From CAZWLY01 sp964634465 (GTDB taxonomy: Bacteria; Desulfobacterota; Desulfarculia; G963662305): a stretch of DNA of 64,000 bases. The notes under the pieces were generated by a model that was given only the letters and a program-made list of their open reading frames with translations, was not told the origin of the DNA and did not search any database. The translations under genes and the position numbers were made by a program. The stretch lies in NCBI GenBank assembly GCA_964634465.1, contig CAZWLY010000006.1, forward strand, positions 62,001-126,000. The letters are read 5' to 3'. This document shows positions 52,040 to 60,765 of the stretch, in pieces; the stretch's first letter is position 1; every line of letters begins with the position of its first letter.

Positions 52040-52978
52040 TCAGACCTGGCAACCGGTTTTGTCGCCAGGGCTGCCTTCCCAAATGGGGCGACCCGTCTTG
52101 AGGGTGTAACTGGGCAGCTCCGACCCGATGACCTCGGCGGCGAAACGGGCCGCCTCGATCAACTTGTCAAAATCCACCCCGGTCGGCGCTCCCATCTCTT
52201 CCATCATGTTGACCAGGTCCTCGGTGGCGATATTGCCCATGGCGCCCAGGGCGGTCGGACAGCCGCCGATGCCGCCCACCGAGGCGTCGAAAACCCGGAC
52301 CCCGGCCTGGTAGGCGGCCAGGGCGTTAGCCAGTCCCGTGCCCCGGGAATTGTGGAAATGGGCCGCCACGCCCATTTCACCCGCCGCTTCGATGACCGCT
52401 TCAAAGACCTCCGTCACCTGTCTGGGGTTGGCCATGCCGGTGGTGTCGCCCAGGGAGACCTCACCGACCCCCATCTCCAGGTAGGCCTTGACGATCCTCA
52501 ACACCTGTTTCAGCGGGATCAGGCCCTCGTAAGGGCAGCCGAAGGCCGTGACCACATAGCCCCTCAGCCGTTTCCCGGCCTCCAGGCCCAGTTGGGCCAC
52601 CTTGGCCAGCTCGGCCAGCGACTCGCCGACGCTCATGTTGACGTTCTTCCGGTTGTGGGTTTCGCTGGCCGAAACGAAGAGGGCCAACTCGTCCACCTTC
52701 GTCGTCACGGCTCGCTCACAACCCTTGACATTGGGCACCGGGGCGGAGTGGATCACTCCCGCCCGTCGCTCGATGCCGTCGATCACCTCCATGGTGTCGA
52801 TGAACTGGGGAATGACCTTGGGGTGGACGAACGAGGTCACCTCCAAGCGCTTGAGTCCCGCATCCATCAGCCTGTTGATGAGTTCGATCTTCTTGTCGGT
52901 GGGGAAGAAGTCGGGCTCGTACTGGAGCCCGTCCCGGGGCCCGACCTCGACCACGGTGATGGGATCACGCGGATACAT
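52040..52978 (-). CDS. mvaB: hydroxymethylglutaryl-CoA lyase
   Basis: A 312-residue TIM-barrel aldolase that splits HMG-CoA into acetyl-CoA and acetoacetate. Metal and catalytic signatures: VEVGPRDGLQYE, TSFVHPKVIPQ, GCPYEG, HFHNSRGTGLANAL (metal His pair) and the catalytic Cys in GGIGGCPTALGAMGN. Directly downstream of HMG-CoA reductase (11 bp), the order found in the mevalonate-degrading mvaAB operon of Pseudomonas mevalonii. The start at 52978 is in the usual place; a long upstream frame overlaps the reductase and is rejected. Confidence 0.94.
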   Translation of the reverse strand: MYPRDPITVVEVGPRDGLQYEPDFFPTDKKIELINRLMDAGLKRLEVTSFVHPKVIPQFIDTMEVIDGIERRAGVIHSAPVPNVKGCERAVTTKVDELALFVSASETHNRKNVNMSVGESLAELAKVAQLGLEAGKRLRGYVVTAFGCPYEGLIPLKQVLRIVKAYLEMGVGEVSLGDTTGMANPRQVTEVFEAVIEAAGEMGVAAHFHNSRGTGLANALAAYQAGVRVFDASVGGIGGCPTALGAMGNIATEDLVNMMEEMGAPTGVDFDKLIEAARFAAEVIGSELPSYTLKTGRPIWEGSPGDKTGCQV

Positions 52979-52989
52979 CGGCCTCTCCG

Positions 52990-54261
52990 TCACTCGCCGC
53001 GCAGTTCCTTGAGGATCGCCTCGGCCAGATCGGCCCTGACCTTGCCCCCCTCGATCAGCCGCTCGGCTACCTGGTCGATCTCGTCGCCCACGGCCCCGGC
53101 CATGATGGCCATGTTCTTGGCGTGGAGGTTCATGTGGCCGCGCTGGACGCCCTCGGCGGCCAGGACCCGGAGTGCGGCCAGGTTCTGGCACAGACCGGCC
53201 GCGGCCGCTATCTCGGCCAGTTCGGCGGCCGTCTCGATCCCCAGGATCTTGACCACCAACTTGGCCATGGGGTGGACGGCCGTGGCCCCGCCGACGAGGC
53301 CCATGGCCATGGGTATCTCGATGGAACCGACCAGGTCGCCGTCCTCGTTCTTCTCCCACCTGGTCAGGGAACGGTAGCGCCCGGTCCTGGCGGCGTAGGC
53401 GTGGGCTCCGGCCTCGATGGCCCTGAAGTCGTTGCCGGTGGCGATGACCAGGGCGCTGATGCCGTTCATGATGCCCTTGTTGTGGGTGGCCGCCCGGTAG
53501 GGATCGACGTCGGCGAAGGCCCAGGCGGTCACTATGCCGTCGATGACCTCCGGTCCGGGCGGGATGACGTCTTTTTTGATCACGCATCGGGCCCTGGCCA
53601 GCCGGCGGTCGGCCAGATTGGAGAGGATGCGCAGGAAGACCTTTCCGCCGGTCCACTTCTCGATGTGGGGGGCCAGGGCCTCGGCCATCGTGTTGACCGC
53701 ATTGGCCCCCATGGCGTCTCGGGTGTCCACCAGGATGTGGGTCACCACCATGGCGCCGAGGGCCGAGTCGAGGACCCGAACCTCGACGTCGCGACAGCCG
53801 CCGCCCAGCTTGATCAGAATGGGATCCTGTTCGTTGCACAGGGCGATGATCTCCTCCCGGCGCTCCAGGATTTTCAGCTTGGCGGCGAAGGGGTCGCTCA
53901 GGCCCACAGTCTGGATCTGGGCGATCATGATCGGGCCGCTGGTGGAGGCGAAAAAGCCGCCGCCCGGACGAGCCATCCTGCCCGCGTTGGCCATGGCCGC
54001 CACCACCGAGGACTCCTCCACGGCGATGGGGATCAAGACATCCCGGCCGTTGACTATCATGTTGGGCACCAGGCCCAGCGGCAGCTCGAACGTCCCGATG
54101 ACGTTCTCGATCATCCGCTCGGCCGTCTCTATGCCCAGCACGGCGCTGCGGCCCAGCAGGGCCACGTCGGCGTCATCGAGGTCGGCGAAGTCGCGCACGA
54201 CCTTGATGCGTTCCTCGATGCTCATCTTGTGGAAACCGGAAATCCTCGAGGTTTTAGACAT
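52990..54261 (-). CDS. mvaA: hydroxymethylglutaryl-CoA reductase, class II (degradative type)
   Basis: A 423-residue cytosolic enzyme without membrane segments. Catalytic residues are visible: Glu in ENVIG, Lys in THNKGIMNG, Asp in ATGNDFRAIEAGAHAYA and His in GHMNLHAKNMA; the cofactor motif is DAMGAN. The length and sequence are those of class II enzymes, several of which run oxidatively (mevalonate + CoA + 2 NAD to HMG-CoA). A strong AAGGAGG precedes the ATG. Genes for the synthetic mevalonate pathway are not near, and HMG-CoA lyase follows, which supports degradation. Confidence 0.95.
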   Translation of the reverse strand: MSKTSRISGFHKMSIEERIKVVRDFADLDDADVALLGRSAVLGIETAERMIENVIGTFELPLGLVPNMIVNGRDVLIPIAVEESSVVAAMANAGRMARPGGGFFASTSGPIMIAQIQTVGLSDPFAAKLKILERREEIIALCNEQDPILIKLGGGCRDVEVRVLDSALGAMVVTHILVDTRDAMGANAVNTMAEALAPHIEKWTGGKVFLRILSNLADRRLARARCVIKKDVIPPGPEVIDGIVTAWAFADVDPYRAATHNKGIMNGISALVIATGNDFRAIEAGAHAYAARTGRYRSLTRWEKNEDGDLVGSIEIPMAMGLVGGATAVHPMAKLVVKILGIETAAELAEIAAAAGLCQNLAALRVLAAEGVQRGHMNLHAKNMAIMAGAVGDEIDQVAERLIEGGKVRADLAEAILKELRGE

Positions 54262-54324
54262 GATTTTCGCCTCCTTGAGCCGATTGCAGTACCAGTGAAG
54301 TCAATGAGCCCCCAGGTAAGCGTC

Positions 54325-54891
54325 TCAGTCGCCGCCTTCTCTGGGCGAACAGATGACGACCAACACCTTGGCCTCCTCGTCCCCCAGGCACTCGCCCCGG
54401 TGCGGGACGCCGGAGTCGAAATAGATGCAATCCCCCTCCTCGCAGACGTGATGCTCGCCGCCGAAATAGAAGAGCATCCGCCCCTTCATGACGATCATCA
54501 GCTCTTCGCCCTCATGGGAGAAGATGGTCTTGTCCGTGGCATGGGGCATGAGGGTGATGAAGAACGGCTCCATTATCTTGTGGTGGTAGCGGTAGGCGAT
54601 GGCCTCGTAGTGGTAGCCGAACAGGCTGCCGTCCCGGTTGACCGGCTTTCGCTCGTGGCGGCGGACGATGGTGCATCCGGAGCCGTTGTTCCTCCGCTCG
54701 AAAAAATCGGCCATGTCCGCGCTCAGCGCCTGGGCGATACGGCTCAGGGTGGCGATGGGCGGGGATTTGAGGCCGCGTTCGATCTTGGACAGGTAACCCT
54801 TGGTCAGCCCGCTCCGCCGGGCCACCGCATCGAGGGTGAGACCCTGCCGGCGTCTCAGCAGTCTGATCTTGCTCCCTATTTGATTCTCCAT
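54325..54891 (-). CDS. XRE-family regulator with cupin sensor domain
   Basis: A 188-residue regulator. An N-terminal HTH (IRLLRRRQGLTLDAVARRSGLTKGYLSKIERG) is joined to a C-terminal cupin_2 domain (FSHEGEELMIVMKG, FYFGGEHH, GDCIYFDSGVPHRGE). Such proteins usually repress or activate adjacent catabolic operons in response to a small ligand held in the cupin. It lies 63 bp before mvaA on the same strand, so it is probably the first gene of the operon and self-regulated. The ATG at 54891 is used because the earlier start lies in the promoter. Confidence 0.9.
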   Translation of the reverse strand: MENQIGSKIRLLRRRQGLTLDAVARRSGLTKGYLSKIERGLKSPPIATLSRIAQALSADMADFFERRNNGSGCTIVRRHERKPVNRDGSLFGYHYEAIAYRYHHKIMEPFFITLMPHATDKTIFSHEGEELMIVMKGRMLFYFGGEHHVCEEGDCIYFDSGVPHRGECLGDEEAKVLVVICSPREGGD

Positions 54892-54949
54892 GCTCGAACG
54901 ACCCAAAAAAGAGGTGACAGCCCGGGAACATCGTTCTTGTTGCCCGTTA

Positions 54950-54985
54950 GGAAACAAATAAGCTCATTTGGGAAACATCTGTCAA
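54950..54985 (-). promoter_or_regulatory. promoter with tandem GGAAACA sites before the XRE-cupin gene
   Basis: On the minus strand TTGACA (54985-54980) with an 18-19 bp spacer to a weak TTATTT/TATTTG -10. GGAAACA occurs twice (plus-strand 54950-54956 and 54971-54977), 21 bp apart, two helical turns, one in the spacer and one just past the -10. That geometry suits cooperative binding by a dimeric repressor, presumably the cupin regulator. The start codon lies about 60 bp downstream. Confidence 0.5.
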
Positions 54986-54999
54986 GTAGAAACTGATAT

Positions 55000-55276
55000 C
55001 GCTTGTCTTGTCGGTGGGTTGTTCGAGGAGCAGAAACGAGCCTCGCCAACGACCGAGGTCGCCTGCCCGGCCGCCGCCTGGGCCGCCGGGGGTCCAGGAA
55101 CGCTCCACGGCGAGGCCCATCCGGGACGGGCTGGGTGAGCTGCTCCGACCGGATGGGGATTATCGGCCGCCGGCAGGCGAAGAGCCGAAGCCGACATACC
55201 GTCGGCCAGCCGACTGCCCAGAGAGGCCGGCTATGAGGCTGCTTCCATCAGCCGCCGCTCACGAATTCAAGGAACA
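55000..55276. other. intergenic stretch without recognised content
   Basis: GC-rich DNA between the regulator's promoter and repeat copy C. Frames open on both strands but they are low-complexity (Arg/Pro/Gly/Ala) and match no family I know. Confidence 0.35.
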
Positions 55277-55370
55277 CCCCGCCGCAGGCGACGGCGGTAT
55301 CGGCTCCAGATGAGGAGTCGTTCTTCTTTGCCGTAAGCTACGGAGAATGAACTCCCCCGTGGGAGTTCAA
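55277..55370 (+). repeat. dispersed three-hairpin repeat, copy C
   Basis: Begins CCCCGCCGCAGGCGACGG, has the GGAGTCGTTCTTCTT core and GCCGTAAGCTACGG hairpin and ends AACTCCC-CC-GTGGGAGTT. It matches copies A and B along its length with scattered substitutions, many compensatory within stems (for instance the middle stem changes CCGC/GCGG to CCGT/ACGG). Its right end overlaps the 3-prime end of soxG. Confidence 0.8.
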
Positions 55371-55970
55371 CCAAACATGAAACGCATTCAGGCCTACCGG
55401 CTTGAGGCCCAGGTGGCGGCCGTGGCGGATCAAGCCGTCGGCCAGATTCTGGCCATGGGAGCGGTCGCAAGCCAGCAAGTAACAGGGGTTGTCGGCCTTG
55501 GTGTTGACGATCTGGAGGCCCAAGCCGTGGCTGCGGGTTACCGCGTAAAAGGCGCTGTCACATTCCGGTCTCTCGACGTCAATGATCACCATTCGCTGCA
55601 TGAGCTCGAGCGCCCGGCGGCCGATCAGGGCCACCAGGGCCCAGGCGTCGGTCATGTCGGTGTAGTGATCGTCCGGCCAGGATGGCTCCATGGGGCCGGT
55701 CAGATCGAACACTACCACCTCTTGAGGTTTACGGCGGCAGACAAAAGCCTGTCCGGTCCACACGACCTGGCCGGGGGCCAAATCGCGAAAAGATTCCGCC
55801 GCCGGCCCGTGGGCCAGCGCCTTGGGCCGGTGACTCAAGTCCACCAACCCAACCTCCCAATCGGTCGCAACCGGTTCGTAATCCATGACCAGAGCCCAAC
55901 CGGCCTCTTCCTCGATCAGCGGCTTCCCGGCCCACTCGGGCATGGTGATGGCCTGCCTGTGCGTCGTCAT
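55338..55970 (-). CDS. soxG: sarcosine oxidase gamma subunit
   Basis: A 210-residue protein resembling the gamma subunit of heterotetrameric sarcosine oxidase, a GcvT-like fold that packs against the alpha subunit. Indicative parts are VGLVDLSHRPKAL near residue 40, DLTDAW-type residues around 110 and LGLKPVGLNAFHVWLN at the end. It overlaps the soxA stop by four bases. Its last nine codons and the stop lie inside repeat copy C, so the C-terminus was probably altered when the repeat arrived. Confidence 0.82.
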   Translation of the reverse strand: MTTHRQAITMPEWAGKPLIEEEAGWALVMDYEPVATDWEVGLVDLSHRPKALAHGPAAESFRDLAPGQVVWTGQAFVCRRKPQEVVVFDLTGPMEPSWPDDHYTDMTDAWALVALIGRRALELMQRMVIIDVERPECDSAFYAVTRSHGLGLQIVNTKADNPCYLLACDRSHGQNLADGLIRHGRHLGLKPVGLNAFHVWLNSHGGVHSP

Positions 55971-58843
55971 ATCTTCAACCTCTCACCCCTGGGATCATAG
56001 AACGGCGGTTTGACGTAACGGGCCTTGACCTCTCGACCCTCCAGCCAGAGGGCCACTTCGCCGCCCTCCTTGAAGTCATCGTCAGGTTCCACCAGGGCGA
56101 GCCCGATGGTCTGGTCCAGCAGCGGGCTGTAGCGAACCGAGGTGATGTAGCCAAGCCGCCGATCGCCCTTGACCACCAGGTGGCCGTCGATGAGGCCGGC
56201 CCTTCCATCCAGGCTGAATCCGATGACCTGGTTCTTGAACGGCTGTCCGTCCAGCAGTCTCAACATTGGAGAGCCGACCGTCTCCTCTTTGGCCCGGTCC
56301 CACAGCCAACCGAAGCCGGCCTCGAACATGGTTGTGTTGCCGTCGATATCCAGGCCGGGCAGGACGTGACCCTTCTCCAGCCGGCAGATGAACTGCGCCT
56401 CCAAACCGATGGGCTTAAGACCCAGCGGCCGGCCGGCTTCCAGCAGTTTTTCCCACAGATAGGCGCCTTGGTTGGACGGGCAGTGGATCTCGTAGCTCAG
56501 CTCTCCCAGGAACCCCATGCGCATGATATAGGCCGGCACCCCGGCTACCTCGACCTCGATCCAGTGCATGAAAGGCAGGGCCTCGTTGGACACGTCGGCT
56601 TCGGTAAGCTTGGCCAGAATCTCCCGCGAGTTGGGACCGGCCAAGTTCATACCGGCTTTGGCTTCGGTCAGATTGACAAGCCAGGCCTGCCAATCCTCTT
56701 CCCTCTGCCAACGGTGGTACCACTCCATGGTTGCCGGGCCGCGGGCGGTGGAGGTGGTGAAGTAGTAATCATCCGGCCCCAATTTGAGGATCACGCCGTC
56801 GTCGATGACCACGCCCTCCTCGTTGCAGGCGGCGGTGTAGCAAATTCTGCCTGGCTCGAGGCCGGTGACAGACCTGGTATTCACCCGATTGAGCCACTTT
56901 TCGGCGTCCGGTCCGAAAATGCGGAACTTGCCCAGGGTGGACACATCGGCCAGCCCGGCCGCATTGTGCACGGCCAGGCTTTCCGCCTCGGCATCGCCGA
57001 AGTGCTCGATCCGGAGCCAGGGGCCGGTGCGCAGCGGCTTGCCCCCTCCAGCCAACTGGATCTCGTGCATGGGCGTCACCTTGGGCTGGTCGTGATGGCC
57101 GGCGGCCATAACCCCCATGCTGGCGCCGGCCAGCGGCGGCCGGGGAGTGTTGATCCGTTGCGCGCCCATGTCCTGCGGTCGCTTGTAGGCCAGATAGTCC
57201 AGGAAGTTGGCCTGGCTGAGCGCCCCCTGCTCGGCGCCCATGGTCGCGGTGGTGTAGCGCTTTATCATCTCGACGTGGGTGAAGCCCTCCTCAAGAGCCT
57301 GGTCGATGTCCTTCTCGGTGACGTCGTTCCCAAAGCAGATAAAGCGCCGGTCGTTGGCACCGGCGGCCCTGACCTGGGGCGGGTTGGGCTTGAGAGCCGG
57401 GGCTCGGGCCAGTATTTCGCGGGCCGACTCGATTTCGGTTTCCAACTTCAAGCCGTGGGCGGCGAGGACCTCCGCCGCAGCCAGCCTTCCCTGGGCCCGA
57501 ATGGCCTCCCGGTCTTCCAGCCCGTTCAGCCGCCCGGCCGTGGCGTAGCCGGGAGGCGGATCGACGGCCAAGTGGAAGCCCAGGTCCGCGTCGTAGACGA
57601 TCTTGGCGTCGGTCTGAGCGATCAGTTTGAACATCGGCGTCCGGCCGCTGGAGGCGATGATGCCCTGGCATCTCACACTCCGGCCGGATTTGTCACCCAC
57701 CTTGCCGACGATCGCGCCCGTGACCCTCTTTTTGCCCTTGGCCTCGATCACTGTTTCGCCTTCCCAGACCAAAACGCCGCGATCGATGAGGGCGGACCTG
57801 ATGTCGGCCGGGCCGCCGTCGGCTCGGCAGTCGGCCAAGCCAACCACCTTGACGCCGCTTTCGACCATGTCCAGGGCGACCTTGTATATTTGATCGTCGC
57901 CGCCGGCCACGACCACCTCTTCGGCCGGCTTGAGGCCGTAGAGGTGAACCAGCCGCTGAGCCGTTTGGGGCAGCATGACGCCGGGACGATCGTTGTGATT
58001 GAACATGAGCGGCCGATCCATGGCTCCGGTGGCGAAAACGGCCGCCTTGGGCCGGATGAGGTAGGCCCGCTCCAGGAAGGACTCGTCAGGCGAACAGGCC
58101 TGGATGCACACGAACACTCCATCCGGGTAGACCATGGACGCCGTGGTCGAAGTCAGCACCGTCAGGTTGTCGAAGCCGGCCAGTCGTTTCTTCAACTCGG
58201 CAATCGGTTCGAGGCTCTCCGGGCCCTGAAAGGCCTCGAAGCCTCCCAACCATGGTTCGGCTTCGACCAGGACGACGCGAACCCCGGATCTGGCCCCGGT
58301 CAGGGCCGCCTCCAGGCCGGCCAAACCGCCGCCGATGACCACCAGCTCGGGGGTGAGGTTGACTTCCTCGAAGCGCGGCCTGGTCTTCAGCGGCTTGATT
58401 CCGCCCAAGTTGCCCGGCGCGTTGCGCATCATTTCCCGGGCCTTGTTCCACGCGGTTTTGGATTTGTAGAGCGAAGCGTTCTTATAGTAAAACCCGACCT
58501 GCATGGCGCCCGAGGCCTTGTCGGCCAACTTGAGCAAGTCCACGCCCCGTTTGAACTGAGGCTCGACTTTCATCCCGTCGGCCACCAGGGTTCGGGCGAT
58601 GCGGGTGTTGAACCGCCCGTCCACCTCCATGGCCGGATCGGCCGCCTGCACGCCCAGGTCCATGATGCCTCGGGGGCGATGGTACTTGAAAGAACTGGCC
58701 ATCACCCTGATGCCCGCGGCGTGCAAGGCGGTGGCCACCGTATCTCCGGCAAAGGCCTCGACGGCCTGGCCGGAGTAATAGATTGTCACCGGCTCTGACC
58801 GGTCGATCACCTGGGTCGGGCTTTCGGGCAAACGTTTGCTCAT
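55967..58843 (-). CDS. soxA: sarcosine oxidase alpha subunit
   Basis: A 958-residue subunit, normal for the family. An N-terminal ferredoxin-like domain (RGIMDLGVQAADP) precedes a FAD/NAD-binding domain with GGGLAGLEAALTGARSG and FATGAMDRPLMF. The C-terminal 400 residues are a GcvT-like domain (ADVSTLGKFRIFGPDAEKWL) that passes the methyl carbon to tetrahydrofolate. It works with SoxB, SoxD and SoxG to demethylate sarcosine to glycine. The ATG at 58843 follows the soxD stop by four bases; a longer upstream frame would overlap soxD and is not used. Confidence 0.93.
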   Translation of the reverse strand: MSKRLPESPTQVIDRSEPVTIYYSGQAVEAFAGDTVATALHAAGIRVMASSFKYHRPRGIMDLGVQAADPAMEVDGRFNTRIARTLVADGMKVEPQFKRGVDLLKLADKASGAMQVGFYYKNASLYKSKTAWNKAREMMRNAPGNLGGIKPLKTRPRFEEVNLTPELVVIGGGLAGLEAALTGARSGVRVVLVEAEPWLGGFEAFQGPESLEPIAELKKRLAGFDNLTVLTSTTASMVYPDGVFVCIQACSPDESFLERAYLIRPKAAVFATGAMDRPLMFNHNDRPGVMLPQTAQRLVHLYGLKPAEEVVVAGGDDQIYKVALDMVESGVKVVGLADCRADGGPADIRSALIDRGVLVWEGETVIEAKGKKRVTGAIVGKVGDKSGRSVRCQGIIASSGRTPMFKLIAQTDAKIVYDADLGFHLAVDPPPGYATAGRLNGLEDREAIRAQGRLAAAEVLAAHGLKLETEIESAREILARAPALKPNPPQVRAAGANDRRFICFGNDVTEKDIDQALEEGFTHVEMIKRYTTATMGAEQGALSQANFLDYLAYKRPQDMGAQRINTPRPPLAGASMGVMAAGHHDQPKVTPMHEIQLAGGGKPLRTGPWLRIEHFGDAEAESLAVHNAAGLADVSTLGKFRIFGPDAEKWLNRVNTRSVTGLEPGRICYTAACNEEGVVIDDGVILKLGPDDYYFTTSTARGPATMEWYHRWQREEDWQAWLVNLTEAKAGMNLAGPNSREILAKLTEADVSNEALPFMHWIEVEVAGVPAYIMRMGFLGELSYEIHCPSNQGAYLWEKLLEAGRPLGLKPIGLEAQFICRLEKGHVLPGLDIDGNTTMFEAGFGWLWDRAKEETVGSPMLRLLDGQPFKNQVIGFSLDGRAGLIDGHLVVKGDRRLGYITSVRYSPLLDQTIGLALVEPDDDFKEGGEVALWLEGREVKARYVKPPFYDPRGERLKI

Positions 58844-58847
58844 GGCA

Positions 58848-59108
58848 TCAATCCCCACTCGCCTCGGGTCTGCGCGAATCCAGGACTTCGTTGGTGGCGG
58901 TGTTGCGTTTGACCAGAATCCAGCTATCACAGCCGCCGTGATACCACCACTCGTCCTGCACGCCAGCCACGTTCTTGTTGAAGTAGGAGTAGTGCCGCCA
59001 TTCGCGGATCCCGGCTTCCGGGCCCGGCTCCGGCTTGACTTCACCGCCGAATTTGAATTCGTAAACGTCTCGCGGTCCACAGTTGGGACACGGAATCAAA
59101 AAGCCCAT
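58848..59108 (-). CDS. soxD: sarcosine oxidase delta subunit
   Basis: An 86-residue zinc-binding subunit. MGFLIPCPNCGPRDVYEFKFGGE is followed by EWWYHGGCDSWILVKRNTATNEV, which match SoxD; the metal site is the CxxC pair plus the later His/Cys. It sits in the order B-D-A-G, the standard soxBDAG arrangement, 12 bp after soxB. Confidence 0.92.
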   Translation of the reverse strand: MGFLIPCPNCGPRDVYEFKFGGEVKPEPGPEAGIREWRHYSYFNKNVAGVQDEWWYHGGCDSWILVKRNTATNEVLDSRRPEASGD

Positions 59109-59120
59109 CCGACACCCCCG

Positions 59121-60317
59121 TCAGGTTCTGGCGATATAGACTTCAGGCACCATGCGGCCTTCATAAAAACGGTCGATGCCGAGGAACTTGACCATGTCGG
59201 GGCACCGGCCCGTGGCGATGAATTCGGCCATGGTCTTGCCGCAGCCGGGCGCGGACTTGAAGCCGAAGTAGCCCCACCCGGCGTCGATAAACAGGTTCTC
59301 CACCTCGGTGGCGCCCATGATCGGCGCGCCGTCCACGGTCATGTCACACAACCCGGACCAAGAGCGCATCAGCCGCAGATTGGCGATATCCGGAAAAAGC
59401 TGGAGCATGAAGTAGGCCTGCTCCTGGGCGAATTCATAGGTGTTGTACAGCTTGAAGCTCTGCCACGGGTCCAAGTGGGCGCCCATGATCAGGTCGCCTT
59501 TGACCGACTGCTGGACATAGCAGAAGTACGCCTCCGACACGACCACCTGATCCAAAAACGGCTTCACGCACTCGGTGACCATGGCCTGGAGGGGCAGCGT
59601 GACCACCGGCAAGTCCAGATCGGCCAGCGCGGCCACCTCGGAGGAGTAGCCGCCTGGAGCCATGTGGACCACCGGCGCCGAAATCCGGCCTTTGTTGGTT
59701 TCGACCCCGGTCACCTTGCCGTTCTCGATATCGATGCCCGTCACCTCCGTGCCCGGGCAGAGATCCACGCCCAGCCGGTGGCAGCCCTTGAGGAAGCCCC
59801 ACACCGCCGCATCGTGCCTGACCTGCCCGCCGGGCGGGTTGAAGTAGCCGCCGACTATGGGCAGAGCGGCCCGATCGCTGATATCGAGAGCCGGCACGAG
59901 CTTCTTGAGCTCCTCGGGAGTGAGAAGGTAATTCTCGATACCCATCCTGATCTGGGTCTCGTGCCGCATCCTCATGGTGTTGAATCCGGCCTCGGTGTGA
60001 GCCAATCCAACCAGGCCCTTTACCCAAACCATGAGGTTCCACTCCAACTCCGCGCTCAGTTCCAGCCACAGGTCCTTGGAGAGAACGTAGAGGGGGAGAA
60101 TTTCCGGAGCGCGCTGATTGACCCGAAAGACCTCGGTGTTGCGGCTCGAGCCGCCGTAGCCGAAATGCTTCCGCTCCAAAACGGCCACCCGGTCGATCTT
60201 GTGATCCTTGGCCAAAAAGTAGGCCGCGGCCAGGCCGTGAAGACCTCCGCCGATGATTACGGCGTCGTAGGTCTTGGCCGGGTCTTTAAACGTCCAAAGG
60301 GATCGGTTCGAAGCCAT
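59121..60317 (-). CDS. soxB: sarcosine oxidase beta subunit
   Basis: A 398-residue flavoprotein of the DAO superfamily. FAD binds at DAVIIGGGLHGLAAAYF. His168 in GGQVRHDAAVWGF matches the histidine that carries covalent FMN in characterised heterotetrameric enzymes. The flavin loop reads GYGGSSRNTEVFRVNQ, which departs from the usual GRNTTIIRSNY, so the substrate pocket or oxygen use may differ. CCAAGGAGAG precedes the ATG. First gene of soxBDAG. Confidence 0.9.
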   Translation of the reverse strand: MASNRSLWTFKDPAKTYDAVIIGGGLHGLAAAYFLAKDHKIDRVAVLERKHFGYGGSSRNTEVFRVNQRAPEILPLYVLSKDLWLELSAELEWNLMVWVKGLVGLAHTEAGFNTMRMRHETQIRMGIENYLLTPEELKKLVPALDISDRAALPIVGGYFNPPGGQVRHDAAVWGFLKGCHRLGVDLCPGTEVTGIDIENGKVTGVETNKGRISAPVVHMAPGGYSSEVAALADLDLPVVTLPLQAMVTECVKPFLDQVVVSEAYFCYVQQSVKGDLIMGAHLDPWQSFKLYNTYEFAQEQAYFMLQLFPDIANLRLMRSWSGLCDMTVDGAPIMGATEVENLFIDAGWGYFGFKSAPGCGKTMAEFIATGRCPDMVKFLGIDRFYEGRMVPEVYIART

Positions 60318-60391
60318 CTGTCACTCTCCTTGGAATGGCTTGCCAAAGACTCGATTCTCTCCGGCGGCGGCCGGATCGCTCGCCCTTGCCC

Positions 60392-60415
60392 GCCTGGCGG
60401 ACATTGTCGCCAGGC
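60392..60415. other. hairpin in the soxB leader
   Basis: GCCTGGCG/CGCCAGGC, an 8-bp perfect stem with an 8-base loop, 75-98 bp upstream of soxB. On the plus strand a pyrimidine-rich run follows, on the minus strand none, so it is not an obvious terminator for the TRAP operon. Confidence 0.4.
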
Positions 60416-60529
60416 CGGTCTTTCTTTAATCGCGGGAAGTGATGAACAGTTTGCATATCAGGCAGCCGCATCCGGTACCGCAAAAACCTCGAGTGGTTTC
60501 CGGCGATATGGGGAGGCGGCGCTGGCGGC

Positions 60530-60706
60530 TCCAGAGCTGACGCCGAGGATGCTCTTCCTCCAGCCAGCGGCGCATTCTCTCCGACTTATGTTCAAAGGTC
60601 CGGCGAACCGGCCCTGCGAAGCAAAACCCCAACGAGCGAGATAACGACCCACCCTCCAAACGGAGAAGCGAATACCGAACTCACTCGCGATCAGCGTCAA
60701 GGACAA
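60530..60706 (-). pseudogene. decayed IS630-type transposase fragment
   Basis: Two minus-strand reading frames together resemble the helix-turn-helix linker region of IS630-family transposases. The first reads EFGIRFSVWRVGRYLARWGF. After a shift of one frame near 60615 the second continues GPVRRTFEHKSERMRRWLEEEHP, equivalent to the usual R-L-G-F-S-x-Q-x-P-x-R-R-A-x-E-Q pattern. Neither the catalytic DDE domain nor terminal repeats remain. It lies in the 448-bp gap between soxB and the TRAP permease gene. Family assignment is from pattern memory. Confidence 0.6.
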
Positions 60707-60765
60707 TAAATTATCTCAATAAATATAAATAGTTATTGCGTCGAACAATCAACCCGGAGCCGCCC

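Noticed and set aside
55003..55236. Open frames in the gap upstream of the XRE-cupin gene
   Set aside because: Low-complexity translations on both strands without ribosome sites; not supported as genes.
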